Numbered from the stretch's first letter, positions 27,673 to 36,998 are shown. The stretch is DNA of 64,000 nucleotides from Acetobacter oryzifermentans (GCF_001628715.1 NZ_CP011120.1:2735489-2799488), one strand, 5' to 3'. The notes: a model not told the origin generated them from the letters alone. A program made the numbers and translations.

Positions 27673-28493
27673 TGACAAACACCCCCCTCCTGCCCTCCAT
27701 CCTTCTCGTCGGTTGCGGTAAAATGGGTGGTGCCATGTTGGAAGGCTGGCTAGCGCATGGGTTAGCCCCTTCTGTAGTTATAGACCGGCATCTGGCAGAG
27801 CTTCCTGCTCCCCACCGTGTTGTGCGCTCTCTAGAGGCCATTCCGGCAGATTTTGCGCCAGATATTATTCTGGTTGCCGTCAAACCCCAAAAAGCCAATG
27901 GCGTTCTGGCAGAACTAGCCCAACACTTCCCTAACGCCACACTGCTTTCCGTTATGGCTGGCCGCACCATTGCCAGCCTACTGGCAGCTTATCGGGAAGG
28001 GAACGCTGCGGCCTCTCCTATTATTATCAGAAGCATGCCCAACACTCCCTCGGCTTTAGGTGCAGGCATGAGCGGGCTTTATGCACCGCCCGAAGCCTCC
28101 GCAGAGCAGAAAAAGCAGTGTGATCAACTCCTCAGCGCTGTGGGTAAAACCGTATGGGTGGATCAAGAAGGGTTAATTGATTCCGTAGCCGCTATTTCTG
28201 GCAGCGGGCCTGCTTATGTTTTTCTTCTAGCTGAACTGCTAGAACAGGCTGGCATAGAACAAGGGTTGGACGCACCAACCGCCCGTGCGCTGGCGCGCGG
28301 CACCATTTATGGTGCGGGGCAGATGTTGCATCAGCTTCCCACAGATGCCGCAGAGTTACGCCGGAACGTTACAAGCCCCGGCGGCACTACAGAAGCCGCA
28401 TTGAAAGTTCTGATGGCCTCCGATGCATGGCCACAGGCCGTTTCAACCGCCATTGCTGCTGCCGTTAAGCGCGCCAAGGAACTTGCATCCTGA
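27672..28493 (+). CDS. proC: Pyrroline-5-carboxylate reductase ProC
   Basis: Last step of proline synthesis: reduces 1-pyrroline-5-carboxylate with NAD(P)H. The Rossmann nucleotide motif ILLVGCGKMGGAMLEGW begins near residue 10, VAVKPQK follows, and the C-terminal dimer domain carries DSVAAISGSGPAYVF and TSPGGTTEAAL. The ATG at 27672 overlaps the preceding stop codon; a TTG 18 bp upstream is in frame but unlikely. The protein has 273 residues, normal for the family. Confidence 0.97.
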   Translation: MTNTPLLPSILLVGCGKMGGAMLEGWLAHGLAPSVVIDRHLAELPAPHRVVRSLEAIPADFAPDIILVAVKPQKANGVLAELAQHFPNATLLSVMAGRTIASLLAAYREGNAAASPIIIRSMPNTPSALGAGMSGLYAPPEASAEQKKQCDQLLSAVGKTVWVDQEGLIDSVAAISGSGPAYVFLLAELLEQAGIEQGLDAPTARALARGTIYGAGQMLHQLPTDAAELRRNVTSPGGTTEAALKVLMASDAWPQAVSTAIAAAVKRAKELAS

Positions 28494-28550
28494 TTTTTGC
28501 CTTTATGCCCATTGATTATATTTTCTCTTTCTTCTCGCGCAGGTTTTTAA

Positions 28551-29192
28551 ATGGACAATGATGATTTTGATGCAGCGCTGGTTTCATCAGCTCTAACACT
28601 TTCTGCAGAACGTGGTTGGTCGCACATTTCTGTATTGGATGCCGCGCGTGATGCAGGCCTTTCCCTGCGTGAGGCACGGCAGCGCTTTCCGCTTAAGGCT
28701 TCCATCTTGCTTCGTCTTGGGCGCATGGCGGATGATGTCGCGTTGGCTGATGACACAGTAAGCGGCAACACCCGTGAACGCCTGTTTGACCTGTTGATGC
28801 GCCGGCTGGATGTATTCCAGCAATACCGTGAAGGCCTCAGTTCTGTGCTGCGCAGCCTGCCGATGGACCCTCCCCTAGCTATCATTCTAGGTGGTGCCAC
28901 GCTTGAAAGCATGCGCTGGATGGCAGATGCCGCAGGCATTAGCGCCAACGGGCTAGGCGGATTTGTACGCGTGAACATAATTGTGGGCATATGGACCCAC
29001 ACTTTGCGTGCATGGGAAAAAGATGACAGCCCCGATATGGGCAGCACCATGGCGGCTCTGGATCTGGCGTTAGACAAAGCTGGCCGTTTTGGCCTCTTTC
29101 CCGCAGGTGATGAAGCGGCCTCTCTGGATGACGGATTGCCAGATCTGGAGGCTCTTCCGGATGCAGATTCTAGCTTTGCAGAAGGCCATTAA
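28551..29192 (+). CDS. COQ9-like / TetR-fold protein
   Basis: The N-terminal 60 residues look like a TetR helix-turn-helix (ALTLSAERGWSHISVLDAARDAGLSLREARQRFP). The C-terminal half (ESMRWMADAAG ... WTHTLRAWEKDDSPDMGSTMAALDLALDKAGRFG) resembles the COQ9 family, a TetR-derived fold that binds lipids and serves COQ7 hydroxylation in ubiquinone synthesis. The nearby ubiK supports a quinone link, but a true transcriptional regulator cannot be excluded. It has 213 residues, an acidic C-terminal tail, and AGG 7 nt before the ATG. It lies 57 bp after proC. Confidence 0.7.
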   Translation: MDNDDFDAALVSSALTLSAERGWSHISVLDAARDAGLSLREARQRFPLKASILLRLGRMADDVALADDTVSGNTRERLFDLLMRRLDVFQQYREGLSSVLRSLPMDPPLAIILGGATLESMRWMADAAGISANGLGGFVRVNIIVGIWTHTLRAWEKDDSPDMGSTMAALDLALDKAGRFGLFPAGDEAASLDDGLPDLEALPDADSSFAEGH

Positions 29193-29280
29193 TTTTTTCT
29201 TCTGACAAAGATCTGAAAAACAGACTTTACGAAAGCTGTCAGTTTGCCTTAAAAGAGCGGCACTGGCAGCTTAATGCTGA

Positions 29281-29355
29281 TGGGGCGTAGCCAAGCGGTA
29301 AGGCAGCGGATTTTGATTCCGCCATGCGGAGGTTCGAATCCTCCCGCCCCAGCCA
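29281..29355 (+). tRNA. tRNA-Gln (anticodon TTG)
   Basis: A 75-nt cloverleaf with acceptor arm TGGGGCG/CGCCCCA, discriminator G, encoded CCA (29353-29355) and T-loop GGTTCGAATCC. The anticodon loop is TTTTGAT with TTG at 29313-29315. Confidence 0.97.
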
Positions 29356-29658
29356 GAACCTAATCTCTTTAAAAAATATTCGTGTTTTTATTTTCATAAA
29401 AATTAAATGAATATATTCACCCACAATGTATTGTTGAAATTTGTATTTTCTAGAAATGAGTATAAATAAATTCTATATTTATTTATACGATCTTAACATT
29501 TAACACACTTTCAGAATACTTTATTATGAAATGTAAAACTATTCTGAATAAGTTTTCTGATACTCACACTTACTCTTGACGTTACGGAATATTCCTTTCT
29601 CTGATAGAAAACACCATTAGTGCTTTTTCTTTTGCTCTATCAGACTGCCCCCGTTGTC
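29356..29658. other. AT-rich gap after tRNA-Gln with two palindromes
   Basis: About 300 bases, far richer in A/T than the surroundings, with no credible coding frame. It contains a perfect 12-bp inverted repeat (29460-29471 / 29477-29488, 5-nt loop) made almost only of A and T, and a 9-bp inverted repeat (29510-29518 / 29540-29548). The latter part should hold the promoter of the MFS gene. Confidence 0.6.
29460..29488. repeat. Perfect 12-bp AT palindrome
   Basis: GTATAAATAAAT at 29460-29471 is mirrored as ATTTATTTATAC at 29477-29488 around TCTAT. It could form a weak hairpin or serve as an operator. Confidence 0.6.
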
Positions 29659-30900
29659 ATGACACATCCTTCTGCGCCGCCTCCCTCGCTTTTGAAGCAA
29701 CAGGGTATTCCTGCTGTTCTGGGAGGAAGAACACTTTCTGCCTTTGCATCTCAAGTACAGGCAGTAGCTGTAGGGTGGCAGGTTTATGCTCTTACCCATA
29801 GTGCAGCCGCATTGGGTTTTGTGGGGCTGGCACAATTTCTACCTATGGTACTGTTTATATTCCCTGCCGGGCACGCAGCAGACCAGCATAACAGGCAACG
29901 TATTGTTATCTCGTGCCAGGTGATCGAGGCGCTTGCTACGGCGTTCATGGCGTATGCCTCATTCTCGCATCACCTCACCTCCCTCATGATTTACGGGCTT
30001 GTGGTGGTATTTGGCATCTGCCGCGCCTTTGAAGCACCCGCGCAGCAAACGTTTCTGCCTTCTCTGGTTCCTCCTGCACTCTTTCCACGTGCAGCGGCTC
30101 TTTCTTCCTCTCTGTTTCAGGTTGCCTGTATCGCAGGGCCATCTTTGGGCGGATTGCTATACGGTTTGGGCGCAGGGGTATGTTATGCATTGTGCGCGCT
30201 TAGCTTTGCTATTGCCGCATTTTGTACTTTTTCCATGAAATTGCAGTTTCCAACCCGCGCCAAACAGCCTGCAACCCTAGCCGCTGTTTTTGGCGGCATT
30301 GCTTTTCTACGCCGCAAGCCCACTATGCTAGGCGCTATTTCTCTAGATCTATTTGCTGTGCTGTTGGGCGGGGCGACAGCCATGCTTCCCATTTTTGCAA
30401 ATGATATTTTGCATGCAGGCCCTTGGGGATTAGGCTTGCTGCGGGCTGCTCCTGGTATTGGTGCATTATTGGTGGCAGCTATTTTAGCCCGTCATCCTTT
30501 AGGGCGACATGCTGGATTGTGGATGTTTGCAGCCGTTGCCATTTTTGGTTTTGCCACCATTGCCTTTGGTTTTTCTCGCTCCATCGCCGTTTCAGTTGTC
30601 ATGTTGGCAATATTAGGCGGAGCGGATGTAATCAGCGTTATGGTACGCGGAGCACTGGTTCAATTAGGCACGCCAGATGAAATGCGTGGCCGCGTTTCTG
30701 CGGTGAACATGCTTTTTATTGGTTCATCCAACCAGTTGGGGGAATTTGAAAGCGGTATGCTGGCCGCTGCTATTGGCCCCATTCCTGCCGTTGTATTAGG
30801 CGGTATTGGCACATTATGCATTAGTGGAATCTGGATGATGCTGTTTCCCGGCCTGCGCAAACTGGATAGGCTGGAAGACATTACCCCAGAGCATTCCTGA
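29659..30900 (+). CDS. MFS transporter, EntS/MFS_3-like
   Basis: Twelve-helix major facilitator exporter of 413 residues if ATG 29659 is used; a GTG 39 bp upstream is in frame. The family features are GGRTLSAFASQVQAVAVGWQVY in helix 1, the loop-2 motif PAGHAADQHNRQRIV (GxxxDxxxRR type), and SSLFQVACIAGPSLGG in helix 5. The last part has MRGRVSAVNMLFIGSSNQLGEFESG, typical of the enterobactin-exporter group. The substrate is unknown. It ends at a strong terminator shared with the HU gene. Confidence 0.85.
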   Translation: MTHPSAPPPSLLKQQGIPAVLGGRTLSAFASQVQAVAVGWQVYALTHSAAALGFVGLAQFLPMVLFIFPAGHAADQHNRQRIVISCQVIEALATAFMAYASFSHHLTSLMIYGLVVVFGICRAFEAPAQQTFLPSLVPPALFPRAAALSSSLFQVACIAGPSLGGLLYGLGAGVCYALCALSFAIAAFCTFSMKLQFPTRAKQPATLAAVFGGIAFLRRKPTMLGAISLDLFAVLLGGATAMLPIFANDILHAGPWGLGLLRAAPGIGALLVAAILARHPLGRHAGLWMFAAVAIFGFATIAFGFSRSIAVSVVMLAILGGADVISVMVRGALVQLGTPDEMRGRVSAVNMLFIGSSNQLGEFESGMLAAAIGPIPAVVLGGIGTLCISGIWMMLFPGLRKLDRLEDITPEHS

Positions 30901-30902
30901 TA

Positions 30903-30938
30903 AAAAAGCCTTACGGAACAATATCCGTAAGGCTTTTT
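30903..30938. terminator. Bidirectional terminator between MFS gene and HU gene
   Basis: AAAAAGCCTTACGGA and TCCGTAAGGCTTTTT are perfect 15-bp complements around a 6-nt loop, placed between two convergent genes. Confidence 0.92.
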
Positions 30939-30971
30939 CCAAAGCTTATGCAGCTACCCGATCGTTCAGGC

Positions 30972-31241
30972 TTAAACAGCCTTTTTCAGATTCGGGCTTG
31001 CTTTAAAACGTACCGTTTTACCAGCTTTGACCTTTACCTGCTCACCCGTGCGAGGGTTCAAGGCCTTACGAGCTTTGGTCTTACGCACTGTAAACGTTCC
31101 GAAAGAAGGAAGTGTAAAACCACCTTCACGCTTCAGTTCTTCTACAATCGCATCAATAAGGTCATTCGCTGCCTGATTGGCGGCAACGCCGGTGCAGTTG
31201 ATCGAGTCCTGGATCACTGCTGCAATAAAGGCCTTGCTCAT
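30972..31241 (-). CDS. hup: HU-family histone-like DNA-binding protein
   Basis: Dimeric nucleoid protein that bends DNA. The 89 residues hold the helical dimer part (SKAFIAAVIQDSI ... DLIDAIVEELKREGGFTLPSFGTFTVRKT) and the beta-arm with GxNPxTGE (ALNPRTGEQVKVKAGKTVRF), ending in KASPNLKKAV. HU and IHF subunits are alike; the signature is nearer HU. A GGGAG lies upstream of the ATG. It is monocistronic. Confidence 0.94.
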   Translation of the reverse strand: MSKAFIAAVIQDSINCTGVAANQAANDLIDAIVEELKREGGFTLPSFGTFTVRKTKARKALNPRTGEQVKVKAGKTVRFKASPNLKKAV

Positions 31242-31352
31242 GAAGTACTAACTCCCTTTCAGACAGAACTGTATGCACAAGAATTATTTGGCTATCATGC
31301 CTATGCTTTAAGGGCTTGTAGTCACATTTTGATGAAAAAACCAACTTAAAAA

Positions 31353-32312
31353 ATGCAGCATCTTTTAAATCCTTCCGATCCTGTCAGCAAAAACGGATCA
31401 TGTGGCTTTTCAGACACAGGTTTACCGGCGGGGTCTGTATGTCTTTTTGCTGCATTCGCACCAGACGGTATTTTACCGATTTTTACACGGTTTTACCTAA
31501 AAAACATTTTGGATTGCGGTTTTATTCTGCATCTGGTTCTTTCTGGTGAAACCCCAATAGATAAAGAAACCATTGTTTTCTGTAAAAAAAATAATATTCA
31601 CGTTTGGCAACGCCCTAACGGAGGGATGGACTTTGGAGCATGGCGTTTCTTGTTCCAAAAAAACGTTGCAGATCAAGCTCCTTACGTACTTTTAGCGAAT
31701 GACAGTGTCTTCGGGCCATTTCGACCTCTTGCCGATGTAGTAAAACAAGCACACGCATATACGTTACCTGCTTGGGGGCTTGTTGCCTCCCGCCTTATCA
31801 CACCACATTTGCAATCATGGTTTGTTGGGCTTTCGCGGCACACACTGCAAGCAGCACCAGTGCAGCGTGTTTTTTCCCTCCCATTTGAACAAATGAGTCG
31901 GAATGAAATTATCTGGCATGGGGAATTAGGGTTATCCGTTGCGCTGCAAGAAGCCGGAGTTCCTCTTCAGGCAGCCTGGAGCGATCTACAGTCACCTCTA
32001 GCTCGCTTTCTCCCCACCAACCCTATGCACACGCACTGGTATTCTGTTGCTGCTTCTGGGCAGGTGCCTTTTATCAAGCGGGAACTCTTACGGAACAACA
32101 GCTTCGCTATCTCGAACTTACACCGGTGGCCAGAGGTTATTCCCCCAACGTCCAACTTTGATCACCAATGGATCATGGATAGCTTTTGCAAAAACGAATC
32201 CAGGTCAGCCCCTGCTGCCACAACAGCAAAAGGGCGAGCGCTTTATAATGTTATCAGCACAGCAGATAGCCTACGCTGGAAGATAGGCCATCTGAAACGT
32301 TCAACGCGTTAA
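31353..32312 (+). CDS. RgpF-like (rhamnan synthesis protein F) glycan-synthesis protein
   Basis: A 319-residue protein resembling the RgpF domain (PF05045 type) of surface-polysaccharide loci. The clues are HVWQRPNGGMDFGAWRFLF (family-type N-x-G-x-DFGAW), YVLLANDSVFGPF (LLANDSV-GP) and a later SWFVGLSR. In streptococci RgpF helps build rhamnose-glucose polymers; in other bacteria these genes accompany O-antigen and surface-protein glycan clusters. No signal peptide is seen, so it is probably cytosolic. The ribosome-binding site is poor. The stop overlaps the stop of the convergent glycosyltransferase gene by 3 bases with no terminator between. Confidence 0.72.
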   Translation: MQHLLNPSDPVSKNGSCGFSDTGLPAGSVCLFAAFAPDGILPIFTRFYLKNILDCGFILHLVLSGETPIDKETIVFCKKNNIHVWQRPNGGMDFGAWRFLFQKNVADQAPYVLLANDSVFGPFRPLADVVKQAHAYTLPAWGLVASRLITPHLQSWFVGLSRHTLQAAPVQRVFSLPFEQMSRNEIIWHGELGLSVALQEAGVPLQAAWSDLQSPLARFLPTNPMHTHWYSVAASGQVPFIKRELLRNNSFAISNLHRWPEVIPPTSNFDHQWIMDSFCKNESRSAPAATTAKGRALYNVISTADSLRWKIGHLKRSTR

Positions 32313-35146
32313 CCTGAGACTTGCGCCACTTCGTACAGCCATTTTCCCAGCTCTGCACTTTGCTGTTCAAATGTGGCAAGGGTCGCTTTATGAGGATTTA
32401 CATAGTCCTGCATAAATCCGGGTGTATCCAAAAGGTTTTCCACCGCCATATGCAGGGTTTCTGGCCTGCCATCTATCGGAATAAGGGTGCCATTCACTCC
32501 ATCCTCAATATCCTCCGCCTGGCCACCCGGAGCAGTAGAGATTACCCATACATCGCGCGATAACGCTTCACGCACGGTCAGGCCATAGCTTTCCTTCCAT
32601 TGCGAAGGAAACAGCAGCACATCAATGCTATTGAAAAAGTCGTCTATTGTCTCACGCGTATAGGCTGGAATTGTGGAAACACGCCCCTGTGTTTTCCATG
32701 CTCCTGTGTAAACAGATTTGATACCCAGATTCAGCTTGTTATCAACAATAACCAGTTCCCAATCATCTCGTTCCAGCGCTTCAAATGCGCGTTTTACAAG
32801 AGAGTATCCTTTTATTTCTTCTGTGCCGCCTACGTAGCCAAAGCGTAGTTTTTGGCCGGGAAGACGTTGTGGATGAGAAGATTTGGGCCACAAAAAACCA
32901 TTCCGGTTTACCCGAATTTTATCTGCCGGAATTCCATTTGCAACAAAAAGTGCACGATGCTCGGCACTAGGAGTCAGCAATAGTGCGGCATGCTGCATGG
33001 CCGTTATCATCAATATCTGACGTTCCGCCAGATGCCGTGCATGCGGCACACAAAGCTGGCACGTATGCAGATTGATTTTTTCCTGAAAGCAATAATGTCC
33101 ATCGGCTTTCACCATGAACTGCCGCTCACATAACCACCATGCATCATGCAGTGTAATGACGTAAGGAATGTTTTTTTCCATACATACCCTTACACAACCT
33201 AGCCCCAACCCTTGTGTTGCATGAAAATGCACAATTGAAGGGCGGAATGCCTCCACCCACTTTTTAAAGGCTTGCGTGGCATCGGCATTATCCAACCCTG
33301 CTACGGCATCATGATCTGGGGGCGTGATAACACCCAAAATATCTGTGCCTTCCATACAATAGCGGATACTCGCCTTGCCGCGCTGCGCCAAAGGAGGGCG
33401 TGATGTAAACACGGCAACCTTTGTGTTTTCCTGCTGCTGAAGCCTGCGAGCCATTTCCTCTGCAACAAATGTTGCGCCGCCAAAAGAGCGTGGCTCGTAA
33501 TAAATATTCGCACATAAAATGCGTAATTCTGATGACTTCTGAACTTCCGGCTTGCCGAACGCTGGCAAAACCTGGTTTTTCACAATGGCTTCTGGGCTAT
33601 AATGATCCAGAACATCCTTACGGGCTTGATCACCAAGTGTTTTTCGTAATGTGCTGTCAGCAGCCAGCTTTAAAATGGCATCACACCATTCTGTATCGGT
33701 CTGTGCGACAAGCCCATTTTTACCATCTTGTACAATCTGCATAAACGCATCGCGCGGTGAGCAGACCACAGGCAAACTTAGAATAGCGGCTTCCAGAAAT
33801 TTGATATTGCTTTTGGCATCATTGAAAATCGTAGGTTCTAATGGGGCAATCGTAATATCTGCCTGCGCCAACAATTGCATATAAGCTGCGTAATCTAACC
33901 CTATCTGGGTTTGCACTCGCCCACCCAACGCATCAAACTCTGATGGCAGAGTAAGATCTCCGATAATATGCAGTGTAAGGTGTGGGTCTGCTTGCATGGC
34001 TGCAAGAATACCTGCTGCCGCCAGCTTAAAATCTGCATCATGCGTACGTGTGCCAGAACCATACACAATGCGTATCTCGCGCTGCGTATCATGCTGGGGC
34101 ACACCATTTTGCCGGATGTCCGCCACCACATCCAATGTCTGCTGATCCAGCGCGTTTTCTATAACAACGGTATGCTGAATACCGGCTTTTTGCATAGCCT
34201 GTGCCAACACACGTGTAGAGGCAATGGCCTTATCGCAAGACAACAAACATTTACGAAAAAGCCGAACGCCAAACAGAAGCTCTTCTTGCTCCTGTTTGTC
34301 CAAAGTGGCCAAATTGCCATTCTGCTTATAATCTTCCGCAGAAAAGATAAGATCATCCACTTCCCACCAAGGGGAAAGCTCTAACCGCCTTGTTTCCTTA
34401 AGGAGTGTTTCAACCGCAGGAAAAGCGGGAACACGGTAAAAAATAACCTCTGTGCATACCTGAAGAGCTGAAAGAGCTTCTTCTGTTTCTCGCCAATCAA
34501 CAACCTCTACAAGCCACCCTAAAGACCGTAGTTGCTCTTCTTTCTGCCAAACGCGATATTTGGCACATTGGCGCAGAGATAACTCTGCAATAATCAGAAC
34601 CCGAGGCGTCAAATCTTTTAAGCGTTCCTTGCCAACATTTGCAGAATAAACCTGATTTATTTTTTCTTCATGCATTAAAATACTTGTATTTTTCTTGTCC
34701 CCACCCTCAACAGTAGTACCCACTGTGGCGGGCTTACGTTCAAATAGACGTTCAGCTGCACGGCCAATGGATGAACGTGCCAAACGATGAGAGATACGAA
34801 ACCGCACCCCTGCCACACCTTCATCCTGATAAATTTCTTGCAGCCTATGGTAAACGTCCGAAATTTTTCGGCCTGTTGGTAGCTGCCCTTTACTTAAATG
34901 CCGAACCACCCTTAACGGAGCCGTAAGACGCCAGGATAATGTATGCTGCCAGATACTAAGCTGACGTTGTGACTGTGAAAGTTCATGCCGAAGGTAAGAG
35001 GCTTCATGGACTATGCCATCCATGCGCATAGCCTGAATACGCATACTGGCCCGATAACTAGCGGTAAGGGCTTCTTCGGTAGATTGCTGCTTTTCTGGCG
35101 TGTCACACGGTAATTTAGAATACGCCATAAGCTTTAATTCTTTCAC
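32309..35146 (-). CDS. Large two-module glycosyltransferase (945 aa)
   Basis: Three parts can be seen. Residues 1-190 are helical and charged, with a Leu/Gln-rich segment (RHELSQSQRQLSIWQ). About 190-530 is a GT4-like module with YRVWQKEEQLRSLGW, IRIVYGSGTRTHDADF and ADITIAPLE followed by NDAKSNIKFLEAA. About 540-945 is a second, classical GT4 domain with SFGGATFVAEEMARRLQ, VITLHDAWWLCERQF, NRNGF and the donor-binding FPSQWKESYGLTVREAL. Both modules are probably cytosolic retaining transferases; sugar and acceptor are unknown. The first module is homologous to part of the 36999-40196 protein. Other starts exist at residue 7. Confidence 0.85.
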   Translation of the reverse strand: MKELKLMAYSKLPCDTPEKQQSTEEALTASYRASMRIQAMRMDGIVHEASYLRHELSQSQRQLSIWQHTLSWRLTAPLRVVRHLSKGQLPTGRKISDVYHRLQEIYQDEGVAGVRFRISHRLARSSIGRAAERLFERKPATVGTTVEGGDKKNTSILMHEEKINQVYSANVGKERLKDLTPRVLIIAELSLRQCAKYRVWQKEEQLRSLGWLVEVVDWRETEEALSALQVCTEVIFYRVPAFPAVETLLKETRRLELSPWWEVDDLIFSAEDYKQNGNLATLDKQEQEELLFGVRLFRKCLLSCDKAIASTRVLAQAMQKAGIQHTVVIENALDQQTLDVVADIRQNGVPQHDTQREIRIVYGSGTRTHDADFKLAAAGILAAMQADPHLTLHIIGDLTLPSEFDALGGRVQTQIGLDYAAYMQLLAQADITIAPLEPTIFNDAKSNIKFLEAAILSLPVVCSPRDAFMQIVQDGKNGLVAQTDTEWCDAILKLAADSTLRKTLGDQARKDVLDHYSPEAIVKNQVLPAFGKPEVQKSSELRILCANIYYEPRSFGGATFVAEEMARRLQQQENTKVAVFTSRPPLAQRGKASIRYCMEGTDILGVITPPDHDAVAGLDNADATQAFKKWVEAFRPSIVHFHATQGLGLGCVRVCMEKNIPYVITLHDAWWLCERQFMVKADGHYCFQEKINLHTCQLCVPHARHLAERQILMITAMQHAALLLTPSAEHRALFVANGIPADKIRVNRNGFLWPKSSHPQRLPGQKLRFGYVGGTEEIKGYSLVKRAFEALERDDWELVIVDNKLNLGIKSVYTGAWKTQGRVSTIPAYTRETIDDFFNSIDVLLFPSQWKESYGLTVREALSRDVWVISTAPGGQAEDIEDGVNGTLIPIDGRPETLHMAVENLLDTPGFMQDYVNPHKATLATFEQQSAELGKWLYEVAQVSG

Positions 35147-35197
35147 AATACTTTAGAAATATCACACAATCTTTTTATACAACCTATTTCAAAAAGA

Positions 35198-35223
35198 AAA
35201 GCCGGACCCTAAGGCCCGGCTTT
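35198..35223 (-). terminator. Terminator after the beta-solenoid gene
   Basis: AAAGCCGG (35198-35205) and CCGGCTTT (35216-35223) form a stem followed on the minus strand by CTTTTTG. It lies 36 bp past the solenoid stop, making that gene its own transcript. Confidence 0.8.
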
Positions 35224-35258
35224 CCTCTTAAGCAAGAACGTAAACCTGTTCTAAAGAC

Positions 35259-36680
35259 TTACTTCAGACCAGAAAACTGGTTTTGGTTCAGGGTATCAAC
35301 GTTCACAAATGTAATCTGGCTGTGGTCAGACAGAGTAATTGTGGTGTTGTTACCGTTGTGTGTTGCTTTATCCAGAACGTCTGTCTGGAAAGATGCCTTG
35401 GTGTAGTCGTAGTCAACCAACAGAACAGAGTTGTTAGCAGCGCTACCAAAGTCCTGAATGGTGTAATCTGCGCCAGCAACACTGTTACGGAAACCGAACA
35501 CGTTAGCTGCACCACTACCACCTTCCAGGGTGGCATCGCCTACACCGGCAACCAGCGTATCGGAAGCAGTGCCACCGATGAAAGTCTGGGTGCCTGTTGT
35601 GCCTGCGTTGTTACCGAATGCCTGGAACCCGAATGCAGAAGACGCACCATCCAGCGTTTCGTTACCATCGTTTGCAACGAACAGGTTATTCGCGCCAGAA
35701 CCATCGATAAAGCCCTGCTGGCTTGCAGCAACATGGATATCCAGACCGTTGGAACCGAAGATCGTAGCGTGACCAGCCGTAATGGTGGTTTCGCCCGTGC
35801 CGCCAATGAAGGTAAGATTGTCGGAAACGTTGATCAGTGCAGAATCGGTGTTTTCGGTCTGCAGGTTGCCATGAGCAGCGGAAATCGTGCTGTTCTGGCC
35901 ACCTTCAACAGTGCCTGTAGCACCGGAGAAGTTGATGTAATCCAGAGAACCACCGGTAACGGTGGAAGCACCACCAACCGTGATCTGCTGGCTACCATTG
36001 GCATCCACAACCAGAGAGTTATCAGACAGCTGAACCGTAGAGCTGCTGCCAGACAGGGTAACGCTCTGACGACCAGCGGTTGCTGTAATGGTGTCCTGAC
36101 CATCGGAATGAACATAGTTCATGCCCGAGCCCAGATCGATGGTGTTGTGGCCCTGACCTGCAGAGATGGTGTTGTTACCTGCACCACTGTTCACTGTGTC
36201 ATCACCGTTACCGGTCATGATGTTCCAGTTACCTGCGGTGGACAGGCTATTGCCTTCGAACAGGTTATCACCAGATCCAGCCAGGAACTGGCCGCTCTGA
36301 TCACCTGCACGGAAAGCAATACCTGTGTTGGTGCCGCCAAGAACGGTCATGCTGGAGGCAGTGCCACCGTATGCATTAACGTTCACCCAGCCATCAAGAG
36401 CCGTACCCGGCTGGCTTTTGGCATCGGAGCCGATGCTCAGGTAATCAACATTACCAGCAACGCGGTAAGAACCAGCTGAGGTAATAACCCCGTAGCCTGC
36501 CTTATTGCTATCGCTAAAGGTTGTATCCCCAGCAGAAAGATTCTGTGCATCAAGAGTGCTGATGACTGAGCTCAACTGCTTCGACAGGTCATTGGCCTGG
36601 TTGTACAGGGCCGAATTCTGTGCGCCGTCTACGGTAACCTGAACATTACCGGACGCACCGACAACCGTGATAATCGGCAT
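35259..36680 (-). CDS. RTX-like beta-solenoid surface or secreted protein (473 aa)
   Basis: A Gly/Asn/Ser/Thr-rich protein with almost no Cys, Pro or Lys, built from short strand-turn repeats such as GNGDDTVNSGAGNNTISAGQGHNTIDL, which resemble degenerate calcium-binding RTX nonapeptides; further repeats (FIGGTGETTITAG, FIGGTASDTLVAGVGDATLEGGSG) run to about residue 400. The last 60 residues (YTIQDFGSAANNSVLLVDYDY ... LNQNQFSGLK) look like the C-terminal secretion or capping region of this kind of protein. There is no Sec signal, so a type I system is the likely export route; none is encoded in the window. Codon choice looks like that of a strongly expressed gene. It is monocistronic and flanked by glycosyltransferase genes. 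Confidence 0.75.
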   Translation of the reverse strand: MPIITVVGASGNVQVTVDGAQNSALYNQANDLSKQLSSVISTLDAQNLSAGDTTFSDSNKAGYGVITSAGSYRVAGNVDYLSIGSDAKSQPGTALDGWVNVNAYGGTASSMTVLGGTNTGIAFRAGDQSGQFLAGSGDNLFEGNSLSTAGNWNIMTGNGDDTVNSGAGNNTISAGQGHNTIDLGSGMNYVHSDGQDTITATAGRQSVTLSGSSSTVQLSDNSLVVDANGSQQITVGGASTVTGGSLDYINFSGATGTVEGGQNSTISAAHGNLQTENTDSALINVSDNLTFIGGTGETTITAGHATIFGSNGLDIHVAASQQGFIDGSGANNLFVANDGNETLDGASSAFGFQAFGNNAGTTGTQTFIGGTASDTLVAGVGDATLEGGSGAANVFGFRNSVAGADYTIQDFGSAANNSVLLVDYDYTKASFQTDVLDKATHNGNNTTITLSDHSQITFVNVDTLNQNQFSGLK

Positions 36681-36998
36681 GTATCCGTCCTTTTTCTTTA
36701 CATTTTGCCGCGCCAGCCAGAAATTCCAACCCGCCTACGGCAATCTAACGCTATCCTTTCCTGCTTCGCAAAATACTGCACGAAACGCAAGCAGATTATA
36801 GCGTTATTACTTCGCTAACGGCCAACATTGCACAGCGTTGCCAGCCGTTAGCACTGTAAGAAATTTCTCTCTTTGATGAAATAAAAAATACCCAATCTAT
36901 AATGGTAAATATTTATAATTTTCCTGATAGTTGTATAGAATAACCCTCTAGTGTTGTTTGTTATTTTTCATCACCACAACTGGACTCGTGCCGGACAC
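36681..36998. promoter_or_regulatory. Divergent intergenic region with a large inverted repeat
   Basis: About 320 bases between the divergent solenoid and glycosyltransferase genes. GCTAACGGC (36814-36822) is mirrored by GCCGTTAGC (36844-36852), with an inner CAAC/GTTG pair that extends the stem. The right half is A/T-rich. Promoters for both genes should lie here; I cannot place their hexamers. Confidence 0.5.

Noticed and set aside
35283..36479. Open frame of 398 codons on the plus strand opposite the solenoid gene
   Set aside because: It mirrors the skewed composition of the minus-strand gene, is Cys/Thr/Val-rich with no domain, and has no ribosome-binding site or operon context.
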